Below, in pieces: positions 52,744 to 60,458 of a stretch of DNA of 64,000 nucleotides (position 1 is its first letter; each line of letters opens with the position of its first letter). Location: NCBI RefSeq assembly GCF_008641065.1, contig NZ_VTRS01000010.1, forward strand, positions 20,991 to 84,990, given 5' to 3'. The position numbers were made by a program, and so were the translations under genes. This DNA comes from Rhabdaerophilum calidifontis. GTDB lineage: Bacteria; Pseudomonadota; Alphaproteobacteria; Rhizobiales; Beijerinckiaceae. The notes below the pieces were generated by a model that did not search any database, was not told where the DNA came from, and worked only from the letters and a program-made list of their open reading frames with translations.

Positions 52744-52911
52744 GTCACTGATCCTTCGCGATGATTCGCGTGAAGCCAGATTAATGCCTCCGGCCGAACG
52801 GCACATGAACGGGCCGCGCGGCTTGCGGGTGAAAAGCGCCGCCGGAGCACCCCGGCCCGTTGCGGGCGCCGGGCAAGGTCGGTAACAACGAGGAATTGTC
52901 CGAACCAGACC

Positions 52912-54252
52912 ATGACGATGCCGCGCGCCCTTTCCCCCACTCCGCCCGATCTGGCGCCCGCCTGGCGCCTTTCGACCGGCATGCCGGATTTCGAGGCGCG
53001 CTTTGCGGCCCTGCTCGGGGCCAAGCGCGAGGTTTCCGAGGATGTGGACCGCGCGGCCGCGGCAATCATCGCCGATATCCGCGCGCGGGGCGATGCCGCG
53101 CTCATCGATTATTCCCGCCGGTTCGACCGGGTCGATCTCGCCGCGCTCGGGCTCCGGGTCGCTGCCGGAGACATCGCCGCGGCCCGTGCCGCCTGCGACC
53201 CGAAGGCGCTCGCGGCGCTGGACTTCGCCGCCGCGCGCATCCGCGCCTATCACGCGCGGCAGAAGCCGGCCGATCTCGTCTTCGAGGATGCGCTCGGCGT
53301 GCGCCTCGGCTGGCGCTGGAGCGCGATCCGCGCCGTGGGGCTCTATGTGCCCGGCGGCTCGGCCTCCTATCCGTCCTCGGTGCTGATGAACGCCATCCCC
53401 GCCAAGGTGGCGGGCGTCGAGCGCCTCGCGATGGTCGTGCCCGCGCCGGACGGCACGATCGCCCCGCTCGTTCTCGCGGCCGCCGAACTCGGCGGCGTGG
53501 ACGAGATCTACCGCGTCGGCGGCGCGCAGGCCATCGCGGCGCTTGCCTATGGCACCGAGAGCATCCGCCCGGTCTCGAAGATCGTCGGGCCGGGCAATGC
53601 CTATGTCGCGGCGGCCAAGCGGCAGGTCTTCGGCCAGGTGGGGATCGACATGATCGCCGGCCCCTCCGAAGTGGTGATCATCGCCGATTCCTCGGCCAAT
53701 GCCGAATGGATCGCCGCCGATCTGCTCGCCCAGGCCGAGCACGACCCCGCCGCGCAATCGGTGCTGATCACCGATGATGCCGCGCTGGGGGCGGCGGTGG
53801 TCACGGCGCTGGCGGGGCAGCTCGCGCTGCTGCCGCGTCGCGAGATCGCGGCCGCGAGCTGGCGCGACAACGGCGCCGTCATCCTTGTCCGCGACATGGC
53901 GGAAGCGGCGGCGCTGGCCGACAGGCTCGCCCCGGAGCATCTCGAGATCATGACGCGCGCGCCGGATGTGGTGGCGGCGACGATCCGCGAGGCGGGCGCG
54001 ATCTTCCTCGGCGGGCACACGCCGGAGGCGATCGGCGATTATGTCGGGGGGTCGAACCATGTCCTGCCGACAGCGCGCTCGGCGCGTTTCGCCTCGGGCC
54101 TCGGGGTGCTCGATTTCATGAAGCGCACCTCGCTGCTTGCCTGCGGGCCGGACCAGCTCGCCGCCCTTGGCCCGGCGGCGATCGCGCTCGGCGAGGCGGA
54201 AGGGCTCACCGCCCATGCGCGCTCGGTCGCGATCCGGCTCAATCACGGGTGA
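52912..54252 (+). CDS. hisD: Histidinol dehydrogenase
   Basis: A 446-residue zinc enzyme that oxidises L-histidinol to histidine in two NAD-dependent steps. The N-terminal part has 'DVDRAAAAIIADIRARGDAA'. Conserved motifs are 'AVGLYVPGGSASYPSSVLMN', 'EIYRVGGAQAIAALAYGTES' and 'KIVGPGNAYVAAAKRQVFGQ', then 'AGPSEVVIIADSSANAEWIA' and 'APEHLEIMTRAPDV' (zinc and catalytic His). A second ATG lies two codons in and the upstream GAGGAA is rather distant. It is followed at four bases by the UPF0262 gene. Confidence 0.96.
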   Translation: MTMPRALSPTPPDLAPAWRLSTGMPDFEARFAALLGAKREVSEDVDRAAAAIIADIRARGDAALIDYSRRFDRVDLAALGLRVAAGDIAAARAACDPKALAALDFAAARIRAYHARQKPADLVFEDALGVRLGWRWSAIRAVGLYVPGGSASYPSSVLMNAIPAKVAGVERLAMVVPAPDGTIAPLVLAAAELGGVDEIYRVGGAQAIAALAYGTESIRPVSKIVGPGNAYVAAAKRQVFGQVGIDMIAGPSEVVIIADSSANAEWIAADLLAQAEHDPAAQSVLITDDAALGAAVVTALAGQLALLPRREIAAASWRDNGAVILVRDMAEAAALADRLAPEHLEIMTRAPDVVAATIREAGAIFLGGHTPEAIGDYVGGSNHVLPTARSARFASGLGVLDFMKRTSLLACGPDQLAALGPAAIALGEAEGLTAHARSVAIRLNHG

Positions 54253-54256
54253 GGCG

Positions 54257-54754
54257 ATGAGCGGCGCGGGCGACCTCACCAGGCACCGTCTCGTCGCGGT
54301 GGTGCTCGACGAGACCTCGATCGAGCGCGGCACGCCGGACCAGGAACACGAGCGCCAGATCGCGATCTACGACCTCATCGAGGAGAACCGCTTCGCGATT
54401 CCCGAGCATGACGGCGGCCCCTACGCGCTCAGGATCGCGCTCGTCTCGGGCCGGCTCTCCTTCGATATCCGCGAGGAAGACGGCATGCCGGTCGTCCAGC
54501 ACCTGCTCTCGCTCTCGCCGCTGCGGAAGGTCATCAAGGATTATTTCCTGATCTGCGAGAGCTATTACGAGGCGATCCGCTCCGCCTCGCCGGAGCGGAT
54601 CGAGGCGATCGACATGGGCCGGCGCGGCGTGCATGACGAGGGGGCGGGGCTCGTGATCGAGCGCCTCTCCGGCAAGATCATTATCGACCACAAGACCGCC
54701 CGGCGGCTCTTCACGCTCATCGCGGCCCTGTCGTGGAAGGGGCAGGAACGGTGA
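54257..54754 (+). CDS. UPF0262 family protein
   Basis: A 165-residue protein. Conserved segments are 'HRLVAVVLDETSIERGTPDQ', 'EHERQIAIYDLIEENRFAIP' and 'KVIKDYFLICESYYEAIRSA', then 'GLVIERLSGKIIIDHKTARR'. This family is nearly confined to alphaproteobacteria and almost always follows hisD; no biochemical role is established. GAGG precedes the start. Its last codons overlap the GTG start of the phosphatase gene (GTGA), so they are translated together. Confidence 0.9.
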   Translation: MSGAGDLTRHRLVAVVLDETSIERGTPDQEHERQIAIYDLIEENRFAIPEHDGGPYALRIALVSGRLSFDIREEDGMPVVQHLLSLSPLRKVIKDYFLICESYYEAIRSASPERIEAIDMGRRGVHDEGAGLVIERLSGKIIIDHKTARRLFTLIAALSWKGQER

Positions 54755-55197
54755 ACGCGCCGGCACGGCCACTCCAGGCGATCCTGTTCGTCTGCTCCAT
54801 GAACGCGGTCCGCTCGCCGATGGCCGAGGCGCTGGCGCGGCTGCGGCTCGGCCGCCGCGTCTATGTCGATTCCGCCGGGCTGCGGAAGGGCGAGCGCGAC
54901 GCCTTCGCGCTGGCGGTGCTGCGGGAGAACGGCATCGATTTCGGCGGCGACGAGCCGCGCAATCTCGACGAGATCGATTGCGAGGGCTTCGATCTTGTGG
55001 TGGCGCTGTCGCCCGAGGCGCATCGCCACGCCGCCGAGCGCCTGCGCGCCACGGCGGCGGAACTCCTCTTCTGGCCGATCGAGGACGCGACGCTCGCCAC
55101 CGGCAGCCGCGAGCAGCGGATCGAGGCCTATCGCCAGGTCCGCGACACGATCGACCGGCGCATCCGCGAGGAGATCGTCCCCCGTCTGCGCGGCTGA
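54751..55197 (+). CDS. Low-molecular-weight protein-tyrosine-phosphatase family protein
   Basis: A 148-residue protein. The P-loop 'ILFVCSMNAVRSPMAEALAR' has the C-x5-R-S catalytic motif (Cys near residue 15). The later Asp that serves as general acid would be near 'FWPIEDAT'. Such phosphatases remove phosphate from tyrosine or arginine in proteins or act as arsenate reductase relatives. The GTG start overlaps the UPF0262 stop. In many relatives infA follows this gene; here the next gene is anmK on the opposite strand with directly abutting stops. Confidence 0.85.
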   Translation: MNAPARPLQAILFVCSMNAVRSPMAEALARLRLGRRVYVDSAGLRKGERDAFALAVLRENGIDFGGDEPRNLDEIDCEGFDLVVALSPEAHRHAAERLRATAAELLFWPIEDATLATGSREQRIEAYRQVRDTIDRRIREEIVPRLRG

Positions 55198-56304
55198 TCA
55201 GCGCCGGGCGCGATGCAGCCGCCCGCCGGGCATCGGCGCCGGAACCCCGGTCGTTCCGGGCAGGCTGAGCGGCAGCCCCCGCGCCGCCCGCATGGCGAGA
55301 TAGCCGAAGCATTCCGCCTCGAGAAGATCGCCGTTCCAGCCGACGCGCTCCACCGGCTCGACCGGCACGCCGAGCGCCGTGGCGAGGCCGTGCATCAGCG
55401 TCGCGTTGTGCCGGCCGCCGCCGGCGACGAGCCAGCGCGCCGGCGGGGCGGGGACATGGTCGAGCGCCGCCCGGACCGATTCGATGGTGAACGCGGCCAG
55501 GGTCGCGACCTGATCCGCCGGCGAAAGCGGTGCCAGCGCCGCCGCGCGGGCATGGAAATGGTTCCGGTCGAGCGATTTCGGCGGCGGCACCGCAAAGAAC
55601 GGGTCCGCCATCAGCATCGCGAGCCGCTGCCCGTCAATCCGCCCGGACGCCGCGACCGCGCCGCCGGAATCGTAGGCGCGGCCGAAATGCCGGCGCATTG
55701 CGTCGTCGATCAGCGCCGAGGCCGGCCCGGTATCGAAGGCGAGGATCGTCCCCTCCGCCCCGAGATAGGTGACATTCGCAACCCCGCCGAGATTGAGCAC
55801 CATCAGCGGCTTGTCGAGCCCCGCGGCAAGCGCGGCGTGGTAGAGCGGCACCAGCGGCGCGCCCTGGCCGCCGGCCGCGACATCCGCGTGGCGGAAGCGG
55901 TCGACGGTGTCGATCCCGAGCGCGGCGGCGAGGCGGGCGCCGTCGCCGAGCTGGCGGGTGAAGCGCCGCTCCGGCCGGTGGAGAATGGTCTGTCCGTGCA
56001 GGCCGACGAGATCGACATCATCCGGCGCGATCCCCGCCCCGGCGAGGAAGGCCCGGATCGCATCGGCGAAGGCATCCGTCACCGCGGCCTCGATTTCCGC
56101 GAGCGGATCATGCTCGGCGCGGGCGGGATCCGCGACGAGCGCGATCAGCGCCGTCTTGAGCGCGGCGGGATAGGGGAAGGCGCCGCCGCCGAGCGGGCGC
56201 AATGCCGCCAGGCCGTCGGTCTCGACGAGCGCGACATCGATCGCGTCCATCGAGGTGCCGCTGATCGCGCCGATCGCGCGCCGCATCCGCCTGTCTCCGG
56301 GCAT
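55198..56304 (-). CDS. anmK: Anhydro-N-acetylmuramic acid kinase
   Basis: A 368-residue kinase of the ASKHA fold. The N-terminus 'AIGAISGTSMDAIDVALVET' holds the phosphate-loop 'SGTSMD', followed by 'VDLVGLHGQTILHRP', 'VLNLGGVANVTYLGAEGT' and 'AFDTGPASALIDDAMRR'. It phosphorylates and opens anhydro-MurNAc to MurNAc-6-phosphate, part of peptidoglycan recycling. The start at 56304 has AGGAGGG directly upstream; a later ATG at 56286 also exists. It lies next to the peptidoglycan gene murA by only one block, but on the other strand. Confidence 0.95.
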   Translation of the reverse strand: MPGDRRMRRAIGAISGTSMDAIDVALVETDGLAALRPLGGGAFPYPAALKTALIALVADPARAEHDPLAEIEAAVTDAFADAIRAFLAGAGIAPDDVDLVGLHGQTILHRPERRFTRQLGDGARLAAALGIDTVDRFRHADVAAGGQGAPLVPLYHAALAAGLDKPLMVLNLGGVANVTYLGAEGTILAFDTGPASALIDDAMRRHFGRAYDSGGAVAASGRIDGQRLAMLMADPFFAVPPPKSLDRNHFHARAAALAPLSPADQVATLAAFTIESVRAALDHVPAPPARWLVAGGGRHNATLMHGLATALGVPVEPVERVGWNGDLLEAECFGYLAMRAARGLPLSLPGTTGVPAPMPGGRLHRARR

Positions 56305-56377
56305 GGTCCCTCCTGATTCGCGCCGACAGTGTGGCCGCGGCACGCGCGGATGTCAGGTCGGGCGCCGGCCCGGCCGC

Positions 56378-57247
56378 TCACAGCGTCGCGAAATCCGGCA
56401 GCAGTGCCAGCGCCGCGACGAGATCCTCGGCGATCGGCCGCGGCCCGGCGCGCTGGGCGGCCGCGCCATGCAGCCAGGTTGCGGCCGCGGCGGCCTCGAA
56501 GCCCGGCATGCCCTGCGCCAGGAGGCCGCCGACCATCCCCGCGAGCACATCGCCCGCCCCGGCGGTGGCGAGAGTCGGCGGCGCGTTGGTGTTCTCCGCG
56601 AGCCGCCCGTCCGGCGCCGCGATCAGCGTCCGATGGCCCTTGAGCACGACGATCGCCCCGGTCATCGCCGCCGCGTCCCGCGCCTGCCGGGCGCCTCCGC
56701 CCTGAAGATCGGGGAAAAGCCGCGCGAATTCGCCCGCATGCGGGGTGAGGACCACCGGCCTCGGCTGCGCGCGGATGGCGCGGATCAGCGCCGCCCGTTC
56801 CCCGGCGAAGCTCGTCAGCGCATCGGCATCGAGCATTACGGCCGGGCCGGCGGCCAGCGCATCGCGGACCGCCGCGCGCGTCGCCCGGCCTAGCCCCGCC
56901 GCCGGGCCGATGATGACGGCGCGCAGCCGAGGATCATCAAGCAGCGCACGCCAGGCCGCACCATCCGCCGCCTCCCGCAGCATGATGGCGCTGACCTGCG
57001 CCGCGTGGACGAGCAGGGCCTCGCGCGTGCCCGCCAGTGTCACGAGCCCAGCGCCGATCCTGAGCGCCGCCTGCGCGGCAAGTCGCGCGGCACCCGTGGC
57101 GAGCACTGGACCGGAAAGGACGAGGCAGGCGCCGCGGGTATATTTATGATCCTCCGCCCGGCGCAGCGGCAGGGCGGCCCGCCAGAGGGCCGGCCCGTTC
57201 TCGACCGGTCCGGTTTCGGCCGCCGGCGCGGCGGGTTCAGGAATCAT
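56378..57247 (-). CDS. nnrD: ADP-dependent NAD(P)H-hydrate dehydratase (NnrD), stand-alone
   Basis: A 289-residue ribokinase-like enzyme. Motifs include 'DHKYTRGACLVLSGPVLATG', 'GAGLVTLAGTREALLVHAAQ', 'VVLTPHAGEFARLFPDLQGG' and 'PPTLATAGAGDVLAGMVGGL', all of the YjeF C-terminal family. It restores damaged NADHX/NADPHX. In most bacteria the epimerase NnrE is fused N-terminally; here residues 1-35 are only a Pro/Ala-rich tail, so the epimerase must be elsewhere or missing. The frame runs 13 codons upstream but ATG 57247 is preferred. Confidence 0.9.
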   Translation of the reverse strand: MIPEPAAPAAETGPVENGPALWRAALPLRRAEDHKYTRGACLVLSGPVLATGAARLAAQAALRIGAGLVTLAGTREALLVHAAQVSAIMLREAADGAAWRALLDDPRLRAVIIGPAAGLGRATRAAVRDALAAGPAVMLDADALTSFAGERAALIRAIRAQPRPVVLTPHAGEFARLFPDLQGGGARQARDAAAMTGAIVVLKGHRTLIAAPDGRLAENTNAPPTLATAGAGDVLAGMVGGLLAQGMPGFEAAAAATWLHGAAAQRAGPRPIAEDLVAALALLPDFATL

Positions 57248-57294
57248 GCGCGGATCATGCGCGGCGGGGGCCGCGCACGCAACCACGCGGGAGA

Positions 57295-57996
57295 TCAGGG
57301 CGGCAGATGGCGCGCGAGCATCTCGGCGATCCGCTCGCTGCCGGAAGCGTGCGGCAGCAGCGACAGGAATCGCCCGTCCGGCCCCATCAGGTAGAGCAGG
57401 GAGCCGTGGTCGATCGTATAGCCGCCATGCCCCGCATGGGAATTATGCCCCGCATGGGGATCATGCCCCGCATGGGAACCGTGGGTGGGGCGGCTGGTCG
57501 CGAGCTTGCGGCGATGGACGCGATAGGCGCGCGCGACCGCGGCGATCTCGGCTTCGCTCCCGCCGAGCCCGACAAGGCGGGGATGGAAGGCCGCGACATA
57601 GGGTGCGAGCCGGGCCGGATCGTCCTCGGGATCGACCGAGATGAAAACCGGCGTTACCGCCTCGGCGCGTGGGCCGAGCCGGTCGAGCGCGGCGGCGATC
57701 ATTGGCAGATCGATCGGGCAGGTCTCGGTGCAGCGCGTGAACCCGAAATAGACCAGCATGTGGCGGCCGAGGAAATCGCGCTCCGTCACCCGCCTTCCGT
57801 CATGGGCGACGAGCGCGAACGGCCCGCCGAACCGGCCCGCCAGCGGGTCGCGCGCCGCGGGCGCGGGGGTTCCGGCGGGGGAAGCGGCATGCCCGGCATG
57901 CTGGGCGCGGGCTGCGGCCAGCGTCAGGCCGGCGCCGAACAGCCCCGCCAAGGCCCCGCGCCGGCTCGGCCGGCGGCGCGCCTGCGCGCCGCTCAC
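57295..57996 (-). CDS. SCO family copper-binding protein with His-rich insert
   Basis: A 233-residue exported protein. The N-terminus 'RRRPSRRGALAGLFGAGLTL' suggests a twin-arginine signal. The thioredoxin-fold domain has 'LVYFGFTRCTETCPIDLPMI' (CxxxC) and 'YTIDHGSLLYLMGPDGRFLS' (distal His). Before that His lies a repeat-built insert with His (GSHAGH/DPHAGH/NSHAGH). It probably binds copper; the insert may store or deliver it. The GTG start overlaps the TGA of the upstream Cys-rich gene (GTGA). It is a divergent copy compared with the SCO1 protein at 7.2 kb, which has a TM anchor and no insert. Confidence 0.88.
   Translation of the reverse strand: MSGAQARRRPSRRGALAGLFGAGLTLAAARAQHAGHAASPAGTPAPAARDPLAGRFGGPFALVAHDGRRVTERDFLGRHMLVYFGFTRCTETCPIDLPMIAAALDRLGPRAEAVTPVFISVDPEDDPARLAPYVAAFHPRLVGLGGSEAEIAAVARAYRVHRRKLATSRPTHGSHAGHDPHAGHNSHAGHGGYTIDHGSLLYLMGPDGRFLSLLPHASGSERIAEMLARHLPP
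57427..57480. repeat. Three 18-base tandem repeats inside the SCO gene
   Basis: Unit ATGCCCCGCATGGGAATT (57427-57444) repeats with one to four changes at 57445 and 57463. On the minus strand it encodes the His-rich HAGH-type repeats of the SCO protein. The copies are in frame and likely vary in number by slippage. Confidence 0.9.
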
Positions 57997-58499
57997 GGCT
58001 TCGGCGGGGGCTGGAGCCCCCGGATTCCGTAAGGCCCGTCGGCGGCGATGATGCGGCGCGCCTCCGGGTCCGCGCGGAACCATTCCGCCGCCGCGCCGTT
58101 GCGCGCCGTCCATTCCCGCAGGAAGGCATCGGCCGGCGTGAAGGGCTGGTCCGGTGCCGTGCGGATGCCCTGCACGAAGAACAGCGTGATCGCCGGGTTC
58201 TCGACGAGGAGCCCGTCCGCCTCGATCTCGCGGCCGCAGAAGCCGACAAGATCCCGCACCGCGCCGGCGAAATCGATATTGCCCTTGGCGACGAGGCGGA
58301 GCTTTCCATCCGCCGCGAGGATGCCCAATTGCCGCCGCCCCGCGCCGCAGCCGGGCGGACAATCGCCCTTGAGCTGGCAGAGCATGTCGACGACCCGGCC
58401 CTTCAGCACCACGGCCTTCTCATGCGGGATGTTCCAGGGTTCGGCCGCCATGGCCGGCGCCGCGAGGGCGAGCAGGGCGAAAAGCAGGGGCGCGCGCAT
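57993..58499 (-). CDS. Small Cys-rich exported protein, SCO-linked (middle gene)
   Basis: A 168-residue protein, not recognised. Residues 1-19 ('RAPLLFALLALAAPAMAAEP') are a signal peptide. The conserved-looking core is 'LKGRVVDMLCQLKGDCPPGC' with three Cys, and later 'VGFCGREIEADGLLVE'. The motif G-x-VVD-x2-C is also in the next gene upstream, suggesting common ancestry. It overlaps the SCO start by four bases and begins two bases after the stop of the other Cys-rich gene. The Cys pattern and SCO neighbour suggest a role in copper or thiol redox at the envelope. Confidence 0.7.
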   Translation of the reverse strand: MRAPLLFALLALAAPAMAAEPWNIPHEKAVVLKGRVVDMLCQLKGDCPPGCGAGRRQLGILAADGKLRLVAKGNIDFAGAVRDLVGFCGREIEADGLLVENPAITLFFVQGIRTAPDQPFTPADAFLREWTARNGAAAEWFRADPEARRIIAADGPYGIRGLQPPPKP

Positions 58500-58501
58500 C
58501 G

Positions 58502-58924
58502 TCAATGTCCGAAGGGCTGGATGCCGTGCTCGGCATGGGTCAGGTTGATCACGCCCTTGTCGTCGGCGACCCGGGTGACGAGCAGGTAGCGCACGCCGTC
58601 GCGTTCGATAAGCTCGCCGTCCACCGTCACCTGATGGGTCTGGATCGTCGCGATGCGGGGGTTCGACGCGTTCTGCTCGTCCTCCTCGATCCGGAGCAGG
58701 ATGTAGAACCGCCCCTCCGCGTCGCGGATCGAGACCGGGATGCCGCCGAGCGTGCACCAGACCGCGCATTGATGATGCGCCGTTCCAAGCCCGAACATCA
58801 GCCCCGAGACATTGCACCAGGTATCGACGATCTCGCCCGTGACGCTGACGCGCTGCTGCGCCATCGCCGCCGGCGCCGTAAGTGCGAGCAGGGCCGCCGC
58901 CAGGGCCGCCATCCGGTTCGACAT
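58502..58924 (-). CDS. Small Cys/His exported protein, SCO-linked (first gene)
   Basis: A 140-residue protein. Residues 1-22 ('NRMAALAAALLALTAPAAMA') are a signal peptide with AGGAG upstream of the start. The core is 'VTGEIVDTWCNVSGLMFGLG' and 'TAHHQCAVWCTLGGIPVSIR', giving Cys-x-Cys groups with two His between. The rest is a small beta-barrel-like region ('YILLRIEEDEQNASNPRIAT', 'HQVTVDGELIERDGVRYLLV'). I do not recognise a named family. It is the first gene of the unit with the middle Cys-rich protein and SCO. The spacing of Cys and His would fit a mononuclear metal or heme site. Confidence 0.72.
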   Translation of the reverse strand: MSNRMAALAAALLALTAPAAMAQQRVSVTGEIVDTWCNVSGLMFGLGTAHHQCAVWCTLGGIPVSIRDAEGRFYILLRIEEDEQNASNPRIATIQTHQVTVDGELIERDGVRYLLVTRVADDKGVINLTHAEHGIQPFGH

Positions 58925-59181
58925 CCGCCGCTTCTCCTGCGCGAAACCTGCCTGCATGCTGCGGAAATTGCGCCGCGATGCAAGGCGGATTTCCGCTTCG
59001 TGCGGACACGGCGCGTTCACAAATATGTTCGCGCACTCCACTAATCTTGGCTCGGGGTTTACTGCGGCGAGGCCCGATGATACCAAATCCGAGGTTCTTG
59101 TGGGGGGACCGCTGCCGAGCAGCGGCGCGGCCGGCGCCGTCCCGAGGCTCCGGCGGAAGCCTAGAGCGTTGGGATCACTGA

Positions 59182-60447
59182 ATGAATTTCGTCCGGTCCC
59201 ATGGCTCTGCCGTCGAGATGCGTGCCGCGGCGCCCTGCCGCGTACTGATGTATAGCCACGATACCTTCGGCCTCGGCCATATCCGCCGCACGCGCGCGAT
59301 CGCCAATGCGCTGGTCGGCGCCTCCGAGAATGTCTCGGTGCTGATCATTTCCGGCTCGCCGCTGGCCGGCAGTTTCAATTTCGCGCCGGGCATCGATTTC
59401 GTGCATGTCCCGAGCGTTACCAAGGCCGAGAACGGCCAATATGCCAGCGCGACCCTGCGCCTCGACCTCGACGAGGTGACGGCGCTGCGTACCGCGCTCA
59501 TCCGCGAGACGGCAAGCGTCTTCCGGCCGGATATCCTGATCGCCGACAAGGAGCCGACGGGGTTCCGCGGCGAGTTGCTGCCGACGCTCGACCTGCTCGC
59601 CGCGCATGGCACGCGCCGTGTGCTCGGCATCCGCGACGTGCTCGACGATCCCGCCACCCTGCGCTCCGAATGGCACGAGAAGGGCGCCATCCGTGCGCTG
59701 ATCGACCGCTACGACGATATCCTCGTCTACGGGCTGGAGGCATTCTACGCCCCGCTCGAGGGCGTGCCGCTGCCGGCGGATGTGGCGCGGCGCATCACCT
59801 ATACCGGCTATCTCCGCCGCACCGAGCCTGGCGGCCCGCCGGCGATCACCTATCCGCGCATGACGCGCGGCCCCTTCATCCTCGTCACCACCGGCGGCGG
59901 CGGCGATGGCGCCGGGCTGATCGACCTGACGCTCTCGGCCTACGAAACCGGCCTGCCGATCCTGCTGCCGGCACTGATCGTGTTCGGCCCGTTCCTTTCG
60001 CGCACGCAGCGCCGCGCCTTCCAGGACCGGATCGACCGCCTGCCGAATGTCGAGGCGATCGAATTCGATCCGCGCATCGAACGGCTGATGGTCAAGGCCG
60101 CGGGCATCGTCGCCATGGGGGGCTACAACACCTTCTGCGAGATCCTGTCCTTCGACAAGCCGGCGCTGATCGTCCCGCGCTCGAAGCCGCGCATGGAGCA
60201 GACGATCCGCGCCCGTCGCGCGGCCGAACTCGGGCTGGTCCGCATCTTCGACGAGAGCGGCGACGCCGCGGCCGACAGCCGCGCCATGGCCGAGGCGCTG
60301 GCCCGGCTCGGCCGACAGGCCCCGCCCTCGGCGGCCGGCCTGCCCACGCTGCTCGACGGGTTGCCGCGCGTCACCGAGGCGCTGTTCGCCGGCGGCGGGC
60401 CGGCGCCGCGCGCCGAAGCCGCGGCCTTCGGCCAGGTCGGGGCCTGA
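59182..60447 (+). CDS. MurG-like glycosyltransferase (COG4671-type)
   Basis: A 421-residue GT-B fold protein. It begins with 'VLMYSHDTFGLGHIRRTRAI' (the G-x-GH-x-RR loop that binds acceptor) and 'PDILIADKEPTGFRGELLPT'. The C-terminal half has 'FILVTTGGGGDGAGLIDLTL' and 'MGGYNTFCEILSFDKPALIV', then 'PRSKPRMEQTIRARRAAELG', with the E-Q of the donor site. It is related to MurG but distinct. It starts a block of four glycosyltransferase genes and probably builds an envelope glycan. The ATG at 59182 is the first; ATG 59218 is an alternative. Confidence 0.82.
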   Translation: MNFVRSHGSAVEMRAAAPCRVLMYSHDTFGLGHIRRTRAIANALVGASENVSVLIISGSPLAGSFNFAPGIDFVHVPSVTKAENGQYASATLRLDLDEVTALRTALIRETASVFRPDILIADKEPTGFRGELLPTLDLLAAHGTRRVLGIRDVLDDPATLRSEWHEKGAIRALIDRYDDILVYGLEAFYAPLEGVPLPADVARRITYTGYLRRTEPGGPPAITYPRMTRGPFILVTTGGGGDGAGLIDLTLSAYETGLPILLPALIVFGPFLSRTQRRAFQDRIDRLPNVEAIEFDPRIERLMVKAAGIVAMGGYNTFCEILSFDKPALIVPRSKPRMEQTIRARRAAELGLVRIFDESGDAAADSRAMAEALARLGRQAPPSAAGLPTLLDGLPRVTEALFAGGGPAPRAEAAAFGQVGA

Positions 60448-60458
60448 CCGGCGCCGCC

